This document shows, in pieces, positions 9,484-17,214 of a DNA stretch of 60,954 nt. Source of the stretch: a virus. Position numbers and translations under genes: made by a program. Under the pieces are notes generated by a model. It was not told the origin of the DNA. It did not search any database and was given only the letters and a program-made list of their open reading frames with translations. The stretch covers positions 1 to 60,954 of the IMG/VR virus record IMGVR_UViG_3300022220_000001. One strand, given 5' to 3'. The stretch's first letter is position 1. Each line of letters opens with the position of its first letter.

Positions 9484-9714
9484 GTGGCACAAGTACAAAT
9501 CGGAAATAACAGCGCTAGGTTAGACGGAGAACACAATCAACTGTTAAACGATGTGAAAATTATTCTAAAGGACGCAACGGGGAAGCCGCCTGGAACAAAG
9601 GAGACAGTGATAAAATGCCTTCAGTATGTGAAGGACCATTTTTACCAATGTAACGGTGCTGATGTTAAACCATCGCTTGAAAAACCCCCAGATAACAGTT
9701 ATACGCCATTTTAA
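9484..9714 (+). CDS. Hypothetical early protein, 76 aa
   Basis: GTG start after a GAAAGGG site, first gene downstream of promoter P1. The protein is soluble and mixed charge, with a Pro-rich end (KPSLEKPPDNSYTPF). I do not recognise a family. First position in the early operon suggests a small regulatory or host-takeover protein, but nothing in the sequence proves it. Confidence 0.65.
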   Translation: MAQVQIGNNSARLDGEHNQLLNDVKIILKDATGKPPGTKETVIKCLQYVKDHFYQCNGADVKPSLEKPPDNSYTPF

Positions 9715-9728
9715 ATATTGGAGGCAAT

Positions 9729-9944
9729 ATGTCTTACATGCTAAAAGAATACAATACAGCCCAAATAAAGGCAATGAAAAGGTACATTAAAAGAAAAGGT
9801 GGAAACCCAAATGATGAAAAAAATACAAAGACTTTTCGGCTTGAGATGGAATGGACAGAAAAAGGCTACTCAAAAAAATTCCGTGAAAACTGGAACAAAA
9901 GAAAAATACTTCAAACTTCTTGTTCCAGGCAAGGGGTTTGTTGA
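9729..9944 (+). CDS. Hypothetical basic protein, 71 aa
   Basis: ATG with a GGAGG site 6 bases upstream. The product is strongly basic (many Lys and Arg) and could bind nucleic acid. Its last third overlaps another open frame (9811-9999), and the two cannot both be judged from composition alone. The good ribosome site favours this start. Confidence 0.5.
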   Translation: MSYMLKEYNTAQIKAMKRYIKRKGGNPNDEKNTKTFRLEMEWTEKGYSKKFRENWNKRKILQTSCSRQGVC

Positions 9945-9999
9945 AAATAACAAAATCAAAACACCTTTTAACATGGGAAGTGTTTTAACAACCTTATAA
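9811..9999 (+). CDS. Hypothetical basic protein overlapping its upstream neighbour
   Basis: A 62-aa frame beginning at ATG 9811 after GGTGG. It lies out of frame over the end of the preceding gene and runs to just before the strong ribosome site of the nuclease gene. Its C-terminal part (KYFKLLVPGKGFVENNKIK) looks more protein-like than the same stretch in the other frame. The pair could be two coupled genes or one gene with a frameshift. Confidence 0.4.
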   Translation: MMKKIQRLFGLRWNGQKKATQKNSVKTGTKEKYFKLLVPGKGFVENNKIKTPFNMGSVLTTL

Positions 10000-10008
10000 G
10001 GAGGTGTA

Positions 10009-10737
10009 ATGACTGATTTAGTAAAAAGCTCTGCAAAAAAAGCAAAAACCCATCAACGATATTATGTTATAATAGATGGTAAAAAGAAAAGGGTTCCTGG
10101 CACTACAACTATTACAGGTGTTATGGATAAGCCAGCGTTAGTCTACTGGGCGAATAATCTTGGTTTGGAGGGTATTAATGTAAGAGATTATGTCGATGAT
10201 CTGGCTAATGCTGGCACGTGTGCTCATTTGATGTGCGAATTAAATTGTCTTGGGTATGAAGAACCTGTTAGCCATGAAGACATGGGGCAATTTACCGGTG
10301 ATCAAATAAAATTAGCAAAAATAGGCTATGAAAAGTTTTTAAACTGGAAAAACAAAACAGGTTTTATAGCAACTAAAAATGAGGTACAACTAACTCACGA
10401 CAGATTATTGTATGGTGGCACAGTAGACATAGTAGGATATATCACTAAAGACTATGTGTTAAATAATGGTATTACATTGTATGCTAATACTAAATTACTG
10501 ATTGACCTCAAGACATCCAAAGCGTGTTATGGCGAACAGAAAACACAGGTATGCGCTTATGGGATGCTGTTAGAGCATAATAATATTAGCTATGATCATA
10601 TTATAATTCTTCGCATCGGAAGAAATGAGGAAGAGGGATTTGAAGATATATTTATTACGGAACAAGAAAAACTTAATCACCAAAAGCGGTTTAAGATTTG
10701 CCGTAATTTGTATGAGTTGAATAAATATTGTAAATAA
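10009..10737 (+). CDS. RecB/Cas4-like PD-(D/E)XK exonuclease
   Basis: A 242-aa nuclease that probably resects DNA ends for the annealing protein encoded next. A GxxxHxxxE-type helix (GTCAHLMCE, residues 69-77), a GGTVDIVG strand with its acidic metal ligand, and an IDLKTSK strand giving the D/E-x-K lysine form the PD-(D/E)XK core, followed by a QVCAYGMLL helix like the QxxxY motif of RecB nucleases. It starts after a near-perfect AAGGAGGT site. Pairing of such a nuclease with an ERF-type protein is a standard phage recombination cassette. Confidence 0.85.
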   Translation: MTDLVKSSAKKAKTHQRYYVIIDGKKKRVPGTTTITGVMDKPALVYWANNLGLEGINVRDYVDDLANAGTCAHLMCELNCLGYEEPVSHEDMGQFTGDQIKLAKIGYEKFLNWKNKTGFIATKNEVQLTHDRLLYGGTVDIVGYITKDYVLNNGITLYANTKLLIDLKTSKACYGEQKTQVCAYGMLLEHNNISYDHIIILRIGRNEEEGFEDIFITEQEKLNHQKRFKICRNLYELNKYCK

Positions 10738-10768
10738 ATAGTATTATTAATTAACCAAGGAAAAAACT

Positions 10769-11671
10769 ATGCTACAAAATGAAGAACTCCAAGAAAATAG
10801 AACTGGAAGTATCAGCGGCGATGGTTATGAGTTTTCGCAAGAGGTTGATAAAATTATCCCAGCTTTTGTGAAAATGCAGGGGGAGCTGGAGCCTGCAAAA
10901 TTATTATCAAACAATCCTTTCTTTAATTCCAAGTATTCAGACTTAAATGAAGTTATGAGAGTTCTGAAAAAACCACTATCAGATAACGGATTTGCAGTTG
11001 CTTGGTTTGTTTCTATGATGCCATATGTTGATTGCCAATTAAAAGAACAGGAGCTTAAGCAGTTTAATGGTAGAAATGGTACGTATGAAAAATTAATTTG
11101 GACGGGGAAATGGAATAGTATACGAGTTAGAGAGATAAAAGTAACAACTCTACTCTTGCATACTTCAGGCCAATACATTAAAGCTTGGATTATATTAATT
11201 CCTAATGACAATGACAATCAGACAAAAGGTAAGTGTATTACGTATGGGAAACGATACTCAATAACTTCTTTGACAGGATTGTGTTCTGAAGAAGATAACG
11301 ACGGAAACCCAGAGCCAAAAAACAAATCATACGAAGGTAACAATAACCAGCTTCCACCACCAAAAAAAGAAGAAAAGCCCAAACAAAATAATACAGATAA
11401 TTACATTTGTGATGAAAAAGGAAACCGGAGGTATGATAAAAACAAACAAACATTGTTTGATAAATACCAAATTAAAAATACCTTGATAATAAATGCTCAA
11501 TGGAAAACAATGTTAGATTTGATCATGCAAAATTGTGGTGGTGATTCAAAAAAATTTACTTCGTGGCTCAAAGATGTATATAATGTAAAATTCTACGACA
11601 TAAAACAAAGCATGATTGCCGGAATAATGGAAACACTTACAAACAGTTCAGAACAAATATTTCTGGATTAG
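10769..11671 (+). CDS. ERF-family single-strand annealing protein
   Basis: A 300-aa recombinase. The N-terminal half carries the ERF pattern: a helix, then FFNSKYSDLNEVMRVLKKPLS, then the later TYGKRYSITSLTGL strand-helix that closes the core. Residues about 185-220 are a Lys/Pro/Asn linker, followed by a C-terminal domain of about 80 aa with a WKTMLDLI helix that may bind a partner protein. It would anneal complementary strands made by the upstream nuclease, for replication fork repair or genome circularisation. Starts after AAGGA. Confidence 0.88.
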   Translation: MLQNEELQENRTGSISGDGYEFSQEVDKIIPAFVKMQGELEPAKLLSNNPFFNSKYSDLNEVMRVLKKPLSDNGFAVAWFVSMMPYVDCQLKEQELKQFNGRNGTYEKLIWTGKWNSIRVREIKVTTLLLHTSGQYIKAWIILIPNDNDNQTKGKCITYGKRYSITSLTGLCSEEDNDGNPEPKNKSYEGNNNQLPPPKKEEKPKQNNTDNYICDEKGNRRYDKNKQTLFDKYQIKNTLIINAQWKTMLDLIMQNCGGDSKKFTSWLKDVYNVKFYDIKQSMIAGIMETLTNSSEQIFLD

Positions 11672-11702
11672 GCATTGTCTCAATACATGGAGCACGTCAA
11701 TA

Positions 11703-12131
11703 ATGCACCAAAAAATAGCAAGTAATCCAAAAGAATTATGGTTATGGCTTAAAGAAATAGCTTCACAGCTTAATTGGAAAAAGTCGCATGTTTTCACCAT
11801 AAAAGAATACCGCAAAAAAAGATCGTTACAAGCTAATAGATTATATTGGCTAATAATTACGGCGATAGCTGATAGTATCGGTGACGAAAAAGAAAACGTA
11901 CATGTTGCGTATAAAAAGAAGTTTTTGAAGTGGAAAGAAGTTGAGTTGCCTGGAGGATTAAATTATTGGGTTGAGGGGTCAACACCTGACGCAGATTCTA
12001 AGGAGTTTAGTGAATATATAGAAAAAATATATATACATTCTAACGAGTTTCTTGGTTTAAATCTACCTAGGCCGGACGATGAGCTTTTTGGATTGTTTGC
12101 AGAAAAATATGAAAAATATAGTCAAATTTAA
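11703..12131 (+). CDS. NinB/Orf-like recombination protein
   Basis: A 142-aa protein resembling lambda NinB (Orf), a recombination mediator that helps load annealing proteins on single strands. The visible signature is the segment KKRSLQANRLYWLIITAIAD, which matches the family pattern of a basic patch, Gln/Asn and aromatic helix. It follows the nuclease-ERF pair, as expected for this role. The C-terminus (PDDELFGLFAEKY) is acidic-aromatic. A ribosome site GGAG lies upstream. Confidence 0.68.
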   Translation: MHQKIASNPKELWLWLKEIASQLNWKKSHVFTIKEYRKKRSLQANRLYWLIITAIADSIGDEKENVHVAYKKKFLKWKEVELPGGLNYWVEGSTPDADSKEFSEYIEKIYIHSNEFLGLNLPRPDDELFGLFAEKYEKYSQI

Positions 12132-12147
12132 AGCAAAGGATTAAAAC

Positions 12148-12339
12148 ATGAATGGAATACAAAAAATTATAATTACGGTAAAACCTGATGATGTGTTAAA
12201 AGTTATCACGGAAAAAATAGAAGAGAATTTTAAGATACCTGAAAAAAAAGAGATAGAAATAACTGACATCATCTACAAAAATAGTGCTGAAGAAATACAA
12301 ATATGTATTGCAATAACAGATCCAAGGTTACCTTTCTGA
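12148..12339 (+). CDS. Hypothetical protein, 63 aa
   Basis: Small soluble protein, ATG preceded by AAAGGA. It alternates hydrophobic and charged residues (IIITVKPDDVLKVI), suggesting a compact alpha/beta fold. Family not recognised. Confidence 0.6.
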   Translation: MNGIQKIIITVKPDDVLKVITEKIEENFKIPEKKEIEITDIIYKNSAEEIQICIAITDPRLPF

Positions 12340-12349
12340 TAAATTACAT

Positions 12350-12421
12350 AGTGGGTATACCAACAACGGCAATTGTGACCTGCCCTATATGTGGAAATAT
12401 AATTAACGTTGGGTACCCACT
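12350..12421 (+). other. Long inverted repeat around a possible 25-aa ORF
   Basis: The arms AGTGGGTA..CCAAC (from 12350) and GTTGGGTACCCACT (to 12421) are nearly complementary with one bulge and enclose about 40 bases. A GTG ORF at 12351-12428 inside it encodes a 25-aa peptide with a CPIC motif. Either an RNA hairpin in the leader of the next gene or a micro-protein is possible. Confidence 0.4.
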
Positions 12422-12453
12422 AATATAAAAACTTTTACCAAGGAGAGAATTGG

Positions 12454-13569
12454 GTGAAAAAAATAAATAAACTAACTGACAAACAAGAACTTGGGATTAT
12501 TGAGTGGCGTGATCATTGTATAGACATAGGAAGAAGAACTGATAGCGTAGACAAAAAAAATACCGAGAAAGCATGGACTCAGTTTTACCAAAAACTTGGC
12601 CTTAAAAGACCTTATTATTGGTATTGCCAAAGCCCTTTACAGGCCAATGTGATCATAAACATCCTTAAAAATGTCAGTGCTAAAATCAGAGATAATATCG
12701 GGGTTAATATCGGGGTTAATATCAGAGATAATCTCAGGGAAAATACCGGGGTTAATATCAGTGAAAATATAAGTGAAAATATCGGGGATAAAATCGTGGT
12801 TAAAAACAGGGATAATATCGTGGTTAAAATCAGAGATAATATCGTGGTTAAAATCAGAGATAATATCGTGGTTAATATCGGAAACTATGAGTTGATACCA
12901 ACCTATATACCAACCTATGGTTGGTGCCAACACGATATACATTGGATTGCCTATTTTTTATTTTTCGAAAGGTATTCTTTGCTGAAGACTAATAGTGATT
13001 TTGAGGTAATAAAAATATGGTATTTGTTAGCAAAATCTTGTGGTTGGTGCTATACTTTTGAAAATATGGTATTTGTTTGTGAAAAACCATGCGAAATAAA
13101 CCTTAACACTTCTGGACAGCTACACAAAAACAGTGATATGGCACTAAAATATAGTGATGGTTATGGTTTGTATATGTTAAATGGTGTTAATGTCCCAGAA
13201 TATCTTGCGGTAACAAAAAGTGAAAAATTGGACATAGAGTTTTTCAAAAAAGAAACAAATGCAGATGTTAAGGCTGAGTTTATTAGGAAATTTGGAATTG
13301 ATAGGATGGTTTCTATGGGTAAAAAGGTAGACACTTACAAAAATTATAGTAATGGTGAATGGTGGGACAAGTCAAGATATGAGCTGATTGATATGTCACC
13401 AATCTTCCCAACCATAAGTTATGCACCGCATATCAAAATGGTAAACCAAACAATTAAAGGCGTGTATCACCTAGAGTCTGTTGCGCCAGAATGCAAAAAT
13501 TTAGAGCAAGCATTGAATTGGAGAGAAGAAACTAAAAATAAAAAATATAAAACAATTTCCATAAATTAA
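12454..13569 (+). CDS. DUF6745-like protein with 17 tetrapeptide repeats
   Basis: A 371-aa protein of unknown function, GTG start after AAGGAG. Its C-terminal domain (about residues 220-360) matches what I know of DUF6745: a MALKYSDGYGLYMLNGVNVPEYL-type pattern, followed by RKFGIDRMV and a YELIDMSP motif. Proteins of this family often carry low-complexity repeats like the block here at residues 77-144, where a four-residue unit of the form (N/K)-I-x-x is repeated 17 times. The central region (IHWIAYFLFFERY) is aromatic. No enzyme activity is established. A DNA- or protein-binding role near the recombination genes is only a guess. Confidence 0.65.
   Translation: MKKINKLTDKQELGIIEWRDHCIDIGRRTDSVDKKNTEKAWTQFYQKLGLKRPYYWYCQSPLQANVIINILKNVSAKIRDNIGVNIGVNIRDNLRENTGVNISENISENIGDKIVVKNRDNIVVKIRDNIVVKIRDNIVVNIGNYELIPTYIPTYGWCQHDIHWIAYFLFFERYSLLKTNSDFEVIKIWYLLAKSCGWCYTFENMVFVCEKPCEINLNTSGQLHKNSDMALKYSDGYGLYMLNGVNVPEYLAVTKSEKLDIEFFKKETNADVKAEFIRKFGIDRMVSMGKKVDTYKNYSNGEWWDKSRYELIDMSPIFPTISYAPHIKMVNQTIKGVYHLESVAPECKNLEQALNWREETKNKKYKTISIN
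12682..12885 (+). repeat. 17 x 12-bp tandem repeat (tetrapeptide coding)
   Basis: Units such as AATATCGGGGTT and AAAATCAGAGAT alternate in frame. The regular 12-bp period would let copy number change by slippage without breaking the reading frame. Confidence 0.85.
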
Positions 13570-13585
13570 ACAAAAGGAATTTAAC

Positions 13586-13918
13586 ATGTTAAGAAAAATT
13601 AATCACGGTGAAGTTGTTGTAAAAGAGGTGGAGAGTATACCCGATACTGCAACAACTATAAACATCAAAGAAAATTATATAGTTGTTGGCGAGTCTAAAA
13701 CTATTGGAAACGACCACAGGGTATCTGTGTCTAGTGGCACAACTATGTATGCTGATAATGGGAAATTATACATGAAAAATATATCTAAAGAAAAAATTTA
13801 TTGCCCAATACCACAAAGGCACAGCGAAGCTGAGCTACCAGCAGGATCAATATGGGAATTTGGCATAGCTCAAGAGTATGATTATATCAATGAGGTAAAA
13901 AAGAATGTCTGTGATTAA
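13586..13918 (+). CDS. Hypothetical protein after the DUF6745-like gene, 110 aa
   Basis: Begins after AAAGGA. Beta-rich with a DTATTINIKENYIVVGESKT segment and a PAGSIWEFG strand near the end. It is probably a partner of the upstream DUF6745-like gene, since only 16 bases separate them, but I know no function. Confidence 0.6.
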   Translation: MLRKINHGEVVVKEVESIPDTATTINIKENYIVVGESKTIGNDHRVSVSSGTTMYADNGKLYMKNISKEKIYCPIPQRHSEAELPAGSIWEFGIAQEYDYINEVKKNVCD

Positions 13919-13920
13919 AA

Positions 13921-13950
13921 TTGGCATTCCTAAAATATTTGAACTATATT
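13921..13950 (+). promoter_or_regulatory. Promoter P2 (TTGGCA-N18-TATATT)
   Basis: TTGGCA at 13921 and TATATT at 13945, continuing TATATTAATACATAG. That 15-mer is identical in promoter P3 (18254). It drives the SbcC-like ATPase gene at 13997. Confidence 0.7.
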
Positions 13951-13996
13951 AATACATAGTGTTATACGCAACAACATTAAAACCAAAGGAGAATAT

Positions 13997-15340
13997 ATGA
14001 AAGTAAAGTCTTTAACTGTGCACAATATAGGTATTATAGCACACGAAGAAATTGTTTTAAATCAGCCACTAAACATTTTTTACGGTGAAATCGAATCAGG
14101 GAAAACAACACTTGCTATAACCAGCATAAAATTACTTTTTGGGGGTAAATTCCCTGAGAGTATTATACGGAAAGGTGAAAGTGAGGGATATGTTGAATTG
14201 GTGTTTGACAATGCCAGAATAAAAAGGTCATTCTATATTGACCGTTCTTCCATTACCCAGGCAAGGGCAATAGAATATTACCTGGATAACAACAAAGTTA
14301 GCAAACCTGTAGATGCTATTAAGAAGCTTTTAAATCCATTTCTACTTGACCAGGATTATTTGGTTAATATGTCCGTTATTGAACGGAAACAATACTTCAT
14401 TGATTTGTTTGATGTTGATACATCTGATTTGGATGAAGAGCTGTCAAGAGAGATTCAGAACGCAAAAGAAATTCGTTCGAGTATTAAAAATTATGGTGAG
14501 ATTGAAATTGTTCCTGTTGAAAAACCTGATATTGAGACTCTTAAGAAAGAAAAAGATGAAATTAATAATTATAACCAAACCATAAATAGTAATTATTTGT
14601 TAGCCCAAAGTAACGAAAATAAAAGTGTTGCGGATTATAATAATAATGTCGATGAACATAATAATATTATTGATACTTGCATTAAAGAATCTTCTAATTT
14701 AAAAAATGAAATTAAAAATCTTGAGGAGAAAATTGATATATTAAAAGCAAAATATGATAGTAATCAAAAATACCTTGAAGATCCTGAAAATAAAAAGAAA
14801 GAAAAAAAAGAACCAATACAAATAGAAAGGCCAGTATTAAAAGATAGTACTGAAATAGATGAAAAGATATCTAATGCAAAAGCTGATGAAATACGATATC
14901 AACAATATCAAGCAGCAATATTAAAACAACAGGAAAAAGAATATCATGTGAACCTTCTCAGAGAGAGCGAGGCTAACTCTGCACGTATAAAAAAAGAAAA
15001 AACCAACAAACTTTCCGAAATTTCTAAAAACATATCTATTCCAGGATTGGTCTTTGATCATAACGGAACAGCCATATACAACGATACACCTATGGATATG
15101 CTTTCCACTAGTCAGATAATGTCCCTTTCTTCCGAATGCGCAAATTTATACCCAAATGAGCTCGGTATAGCGTTACAGGATAAAGGGGAGTCTCTCGGAT
15201 CATCTATCTTTAAATATGTAGATAAAGCAAAGGAAAACGATTTAACTATTTTAGCAACTGTCGTATCGGAAAAACCTGCGGAAAATATTCCTGATGATGT
15301 TGGTGTTTTTATTATCAAGAAAGGTGTTATTGAAAAATGA
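13997..15340 (+). CDS. SbcC/RecF-like ATPase
   Basis: A 447-aa SMC-type ATPase. Walker A is GEIESGKTT (residues 30-38) after a typical N-terminal strand pattern (LTVHNIGIIAHEEIVL). Residues about 170-350 are a charged coiled coil. The C-terminal head has LSTSQIMSLSSE as a signature-like segment and LGIALQDKGESLG in place of Walker B. It is much shorter than SbcC and lacks an obvious zinc hook, as in other phage versions. It probably acts on DNA ends or forks with the DUF1064 nuclease encoded just downstream (15491). Own promoter upstream, ribosome site AAAGGAG. Confidence 0.8.
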   Translation: MKVKSLTVHNIGIIAHEEIVLNQPLNIFYGEIESGKTTLAITSIKLLFGGKFPESIIRKGESEGYVELVFDNARIKRSFYIDRSSITQARAIEYYLDNNKVSKPVDAIKKLLNPFLLDQDYLVNMSVIERKQYFIDLFDVDTSDLDEELSREIQNAKEIRSSIKNYGEIEIVPVEKPDIETLKKEKDEINNYNQTINSNYLLAQSNENKSVADYNNNVDEHNNIIDTCIKESSNLKNEIKNLEEKIDILKAKYDSNQKYLEDPENKKKEKKEPIQIERPVLKDSTEIDEKISNAKADEIRYQQYQAAILKQQEKEYHVNLLRESEANSARIKKEKTNKLSEISKNISIPGLVFDHNGTAIYNDTPMDMLSTSQIMSLSSECANLYPNELGIALQDKGESLGSSIFKYVDKAKENDLTILATVVSEKPAENIPDDVGVFIIKKGVIEK

Positions 15341-15498
15341 AAAATACTGATACAAAAAAACGTTATAAAACGATGTGGGAGTATCTAAAAGATAAGCATG
15401 GTAATAAGTTTTGTGATCAAACTATCTTACTCGAAGACTTAATGGATGAGGTAGAAAACACATTCCGTAACTCAATAGAATCGGTAAAAGATGTATAA
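15337..15498 (+). CDS. Small protein between ATPase and nuclease, 53 aa
   Basis: Starts in an ATGA overlap with the ATPase stop and overlaps the next gene by 8 bases, so it is translationally coupled on both sides. Highly charged helical peptide (MWEYLKDKHGNKF, LLEDLMDEVE). Coupling suggests it serves the ATPase-nuclease pair. Family unknown. Confidence 0.6.
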   Translation: MKNTDTKKRYKTMWEYLKDKHGNKFCDQTILLEDLMDEVENTFRNSIESVKDV

Positions 15499-15841
15499 AA
15501 AATACCGTAACACAAAAAAAGTCTGTATATTCGGGCATAAACACGATAGCACTTTTGAGGCTGATTATTGCGTCACTTTAAGTCTTCTTGTTATGGCTGG
15601 TGAAATCAAGAGGTACGAATACGAGAAGGCATTTTCTTTGCATGCTTATAACGGAATAGATGCAATAGAAGTTTGTAAACATAAACCAGACTTTTACGTG
15701 ACAAATAACGATAACAGTATAGAGGTGCGTGAGTGTAAATCAAAGGGGACAGTTACGGATGTGTGGAAATTGAAAAAGAAATGGTTTGAAGTTGAATACC
15801 CTGATATACCGTATAAAATTATATGGAAAACTAAATTATAA
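15491..15841 (+). CDS. DUF1064-like nuclease (Holliday-junction-resolvase fold)
   Basis: A 116-aa protein with the small PD-(D/E)XK pattern of DUF1064: an early FEADYCV acidic helix, then KHKPDFYV and VRECKS supplying D and E-x-K ligands, then a WKLKKKWFEVEYPDIPYKII ending typical of the family. The likely role is a structure-specific endonuclease in recombination or debranching before packaging. It overlaps its upstream neighbour. Confidence 0.75.
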   Translation: MYKKYRNTKKVCIFGHKHDSTFEADYCVTLSLLVMAGEIKRYEYEKAFSLHAYNGIDAIEVCKHKPDFYVTNNDNSIEVRECKSKGTVTDVWKLKKKWFEVEYPDIPYKIIWKTKL

Positions 15842-15842
15842 T

Positions 15843-15968
15843 GCAGACATTAACCCACAGTTGGTACAGTGGTCAAAAACAGACTAGTCCTTAGAGGTTC
15901 GATTCCTATCAGTTTAATGGTAAGTGAGGGGCTGGTTGTCCGTAGTTCGATTCTATGGTGTGTTTGCA
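15843..15968 (+). other. tRNA-like relic region
   Basis: Two T-loop-like elements, GGTTCGATTCC (from 15896) and TAGTTCGATTCTA (from 15943), lie 47 bases apart. D-arm-like CCAC..GTGG (15855-15872) precedes the first and AGTTTAATGGTAAGT precedes the second. GCAGACA (15843) could pair with TGTTTGC (15961). Neither half folds into a full cloverleaf with an anticodon arm, so these look like decayed or recombined tRNA genes. Confidence 0.35.
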
Positions 15969-15995
15969 ATTTACAAATTTGGAGTAGAAAAGATT

Positions 15996-16214
15996 ATGGT
16001 CAAAAAAAAATCAAATGAATACGCATTAATAAAAGAGTTAGATAATATGTGCATAGGAGATGTCCTTGAAGCTACGGCACCCAAAATGCCCTATCATATC
16101 TTTATGCACAGAGTTCCTGGCGGATGGAATTATATATATCAGTTGTCTGGACATTGGCCAAGAGTTCAGTTTATACCTCGTGAAAGACCACTACTTGTTT
16201 CACGTTACTGTTAG
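15996..16214 (+). CDS. Hypothetical protein, 72 aa
   Basis: The ATG at 15996 is chosen because GGAG lies 12 bases upstream. A longer frame extends back into the tRNA-like region and is not credible. Sequence contains HRVPGGWNYIYQLSGHWPRVQFIPRE, an aromatic, basic segment. Family not recognised. Confidence 0.55.
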   Translation: MVKKKSNEYALIKELDNMCIGDVLEATAPKMPYHIFMHRVPGGWNYIYQLSGHWPRVQFIPRERPLLVSRYC

Positions 16215-16231
16215 CGATAGGAGATAGGAAA

Positions 16232-16402
16232 ATGAAAGAATACAAAGGTTGCCCTAATATTTGGTGTATAAAAAACCGCATACCACAAACATCCATACAA
16301 GGGTATTGTGTTGATGATATTGAAGATAGTTGTGGTTTGTTAAAGAGATATGTTAATGATTTTTGTCCAACGGAGGAAGAATATAATGGGAATGAAAAGT
16401 AG
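16232..16402 (+). CDS. Small Cys-rich protein, 56 aa
   Basis: ATG after AGGAGA. Six cysteines (CPNIWC, YC, SCG, FC) suggest a small metal-binding fold. It overlaps the next small gene by 17 bases. Confidence 0.5.
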   Translation: MKEYKGCPNIWCIKNRIPQTSIQGYCVDDIEDSCGLLKRYVNDFCPTEEEYNGNEK

Positions 16403-16523
16403 AACTAATACAGATTGGTCTAAACACGAACTGCGTATTATTAAGAACGATAATGTTTTAATCCATGGGTTGAAAAAACCTGGTTCGGGCCACATGAGAG
16501 TAAGATTTATAAACACAAAGTGA
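16386..16523 (+). CDS. Small basic protein, 45 aa
   Basis: ATG 9 bases after GGAGGAAG, which lies within the preceding gene. Basic peptide with a GLKKPGSGHMRVRF ending. Function unknown. Confidence 0.45.
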   Translation: MGMKSRTNTDWSKHELRIIKNDNVLIHGLKKPGSGHMRVRFINTK

Positions 16524-16577
16524 AGAAAATTGATGAGTCCAAAATAAATTTTAAACAATTTTCAAAGAAGGTAAATT

Positions 16578-16775
16578 ATGAGTAAAAGAATTGGCGAAAA
16601 AGTTATTATTTGTGAAGAACCAAAACAACAATGTGATTTTTGTGGTAAAATAGCCGAATTAAGACCGTATGGTCCAAAAGGTGAATGTATATGCTATAAG
16701 TGTGGTATGAAGGATGAGAAAACAACAATGAAAATGTGTGGCAAAACATTGCTTGAAGTGGATATTGATCAATAA
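16578..16775 (+). CDS. Zinc-ribbon small protein, 65 aa
   Basis: ATG after GAAGG. CDFC (residues 19-22) and CYKC form a four-Cys zinc site separated by about 16 residues. Such ribbons in small phage proteins often bind host RNA polymerase or nucleic acid, but no target is visible here. Confidence 0.55.
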   Translation: MSKRIGEKVIICEEPKQQCDFCGKIAELRPYGPKGECICYKCGMKDEKTTMKMCGKTLLEVDIDQ

Positions 16776-16840
16776 ACCGTCACAAAAAAAGGAGTAAAAG
16801 TTAATACGATAAAAAATTGCCAAAAATCCATATTTTTAGG

Positions 16841-16869
16841 TTGATATTTCCGTAACATTGTAGTATGTT
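16841..16869 (+). promoter_or_regulatory. Promoter P9 (TTGATA-N17-TATGTT)
   Basis: TTGATA at 16841-16846 and TATGTT at 16864-16869, followed by AATA, matching the TATRTTAATA form of the other early promoters. Transcription would start near 16876 and give a leader of about 115 bases with a predicted structured element. Confidence 0.65.
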
Positions 16870-16920
16870 AATATTATGAACAAACGACCAAATTCCAAAG
16901 AAAATTAATTAATTAAATAT

Positions 16921-16981
16921 CCCGGTTAGGACAATTCCGCTCCGTTCTATGGTTCTTGGTCGTACCATAGTGAAAGCCGGG
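16921..16981 (+). ncRNA. Structured 5' leader (possible cis-regulatory RNA)
   Basis: CCCGG (16921) pairs with CCGGG (16977), closing a domain that contains a perfect 7-bp hairpin, CTATGGT (16947) with ACCATAG (16964) and a 10-base loop. The G+C content stands out from the surrounding AT-rich DNA. The ribosome site of the 16993 gene is just 3' of the closing stem, so folding could control its translation. No known riboswitch family is recognised. Confidence 0.5.
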
Positions 16982-16992
16982 TTTATATTTCC

Positions 16993-17205
16993 GTGGAGGT
17001 ACCTGTGAGGATAAAGCAGAAAGTAAGAAATAGTAAAGGGAATTTGGTCGAGGTAGAGTTTGCGCGTTCATTAGCCATAAAATTGATGTGTACCGAATGT
17101 ATGGGGTGGGAAAATCCAGTTAAGGGTGAAAATGGATGCAAAAGTATATATTGTCCGTTGTATTCTTATCGCGGCAGAACACACAAAACTTTAGCTAAAG
17201 GCTAG
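16993..17205 (+). CDS. Zinc-binding small protein (CTECMGW type), 70 aa
   Basis: GTG start; a second GTG at 17005 follows GGAGGT and may be the true start (66 aa). CTECMGW and a later CKSIYCPLYSYRG give the two halves of a zinc site seen in many small phage proteins next to replication genes. It is followed 10 bases later by the replication initiator. It is the first gene after a promoter and structured leader. Confidence 0.6.
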   Translation: MEVPVRIKQKVRNSKGNLVEVEFARSLAIKLMCTECMGWENPVKGENGCKSIYCPLYSYRGRTHKTLAKG

Positions 17206-17214
17206 GAAATTATT

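Noticed and set aside
12660-12890. CRISPR-like array
   Set aside because: Units are 12 bp with no unique spacers and are in frame within a gene. No cas genes were seen.
12637-12942. Minus-strand ORF across the 12-bp repeats
   Set aside because: It is repetitive only because the plus-strand gene is; no start signals are present.
14346-14585. Plus-strand ORF inside the SbcC-like gene
   Set aside because: Out of frame within a long well-supported gene; no ribosome site.
15843-15968. Functional tRNA gene
   Set aside because: No complete cloverleaf or anticodon loop could be drawn, so it is listed only as a relic.
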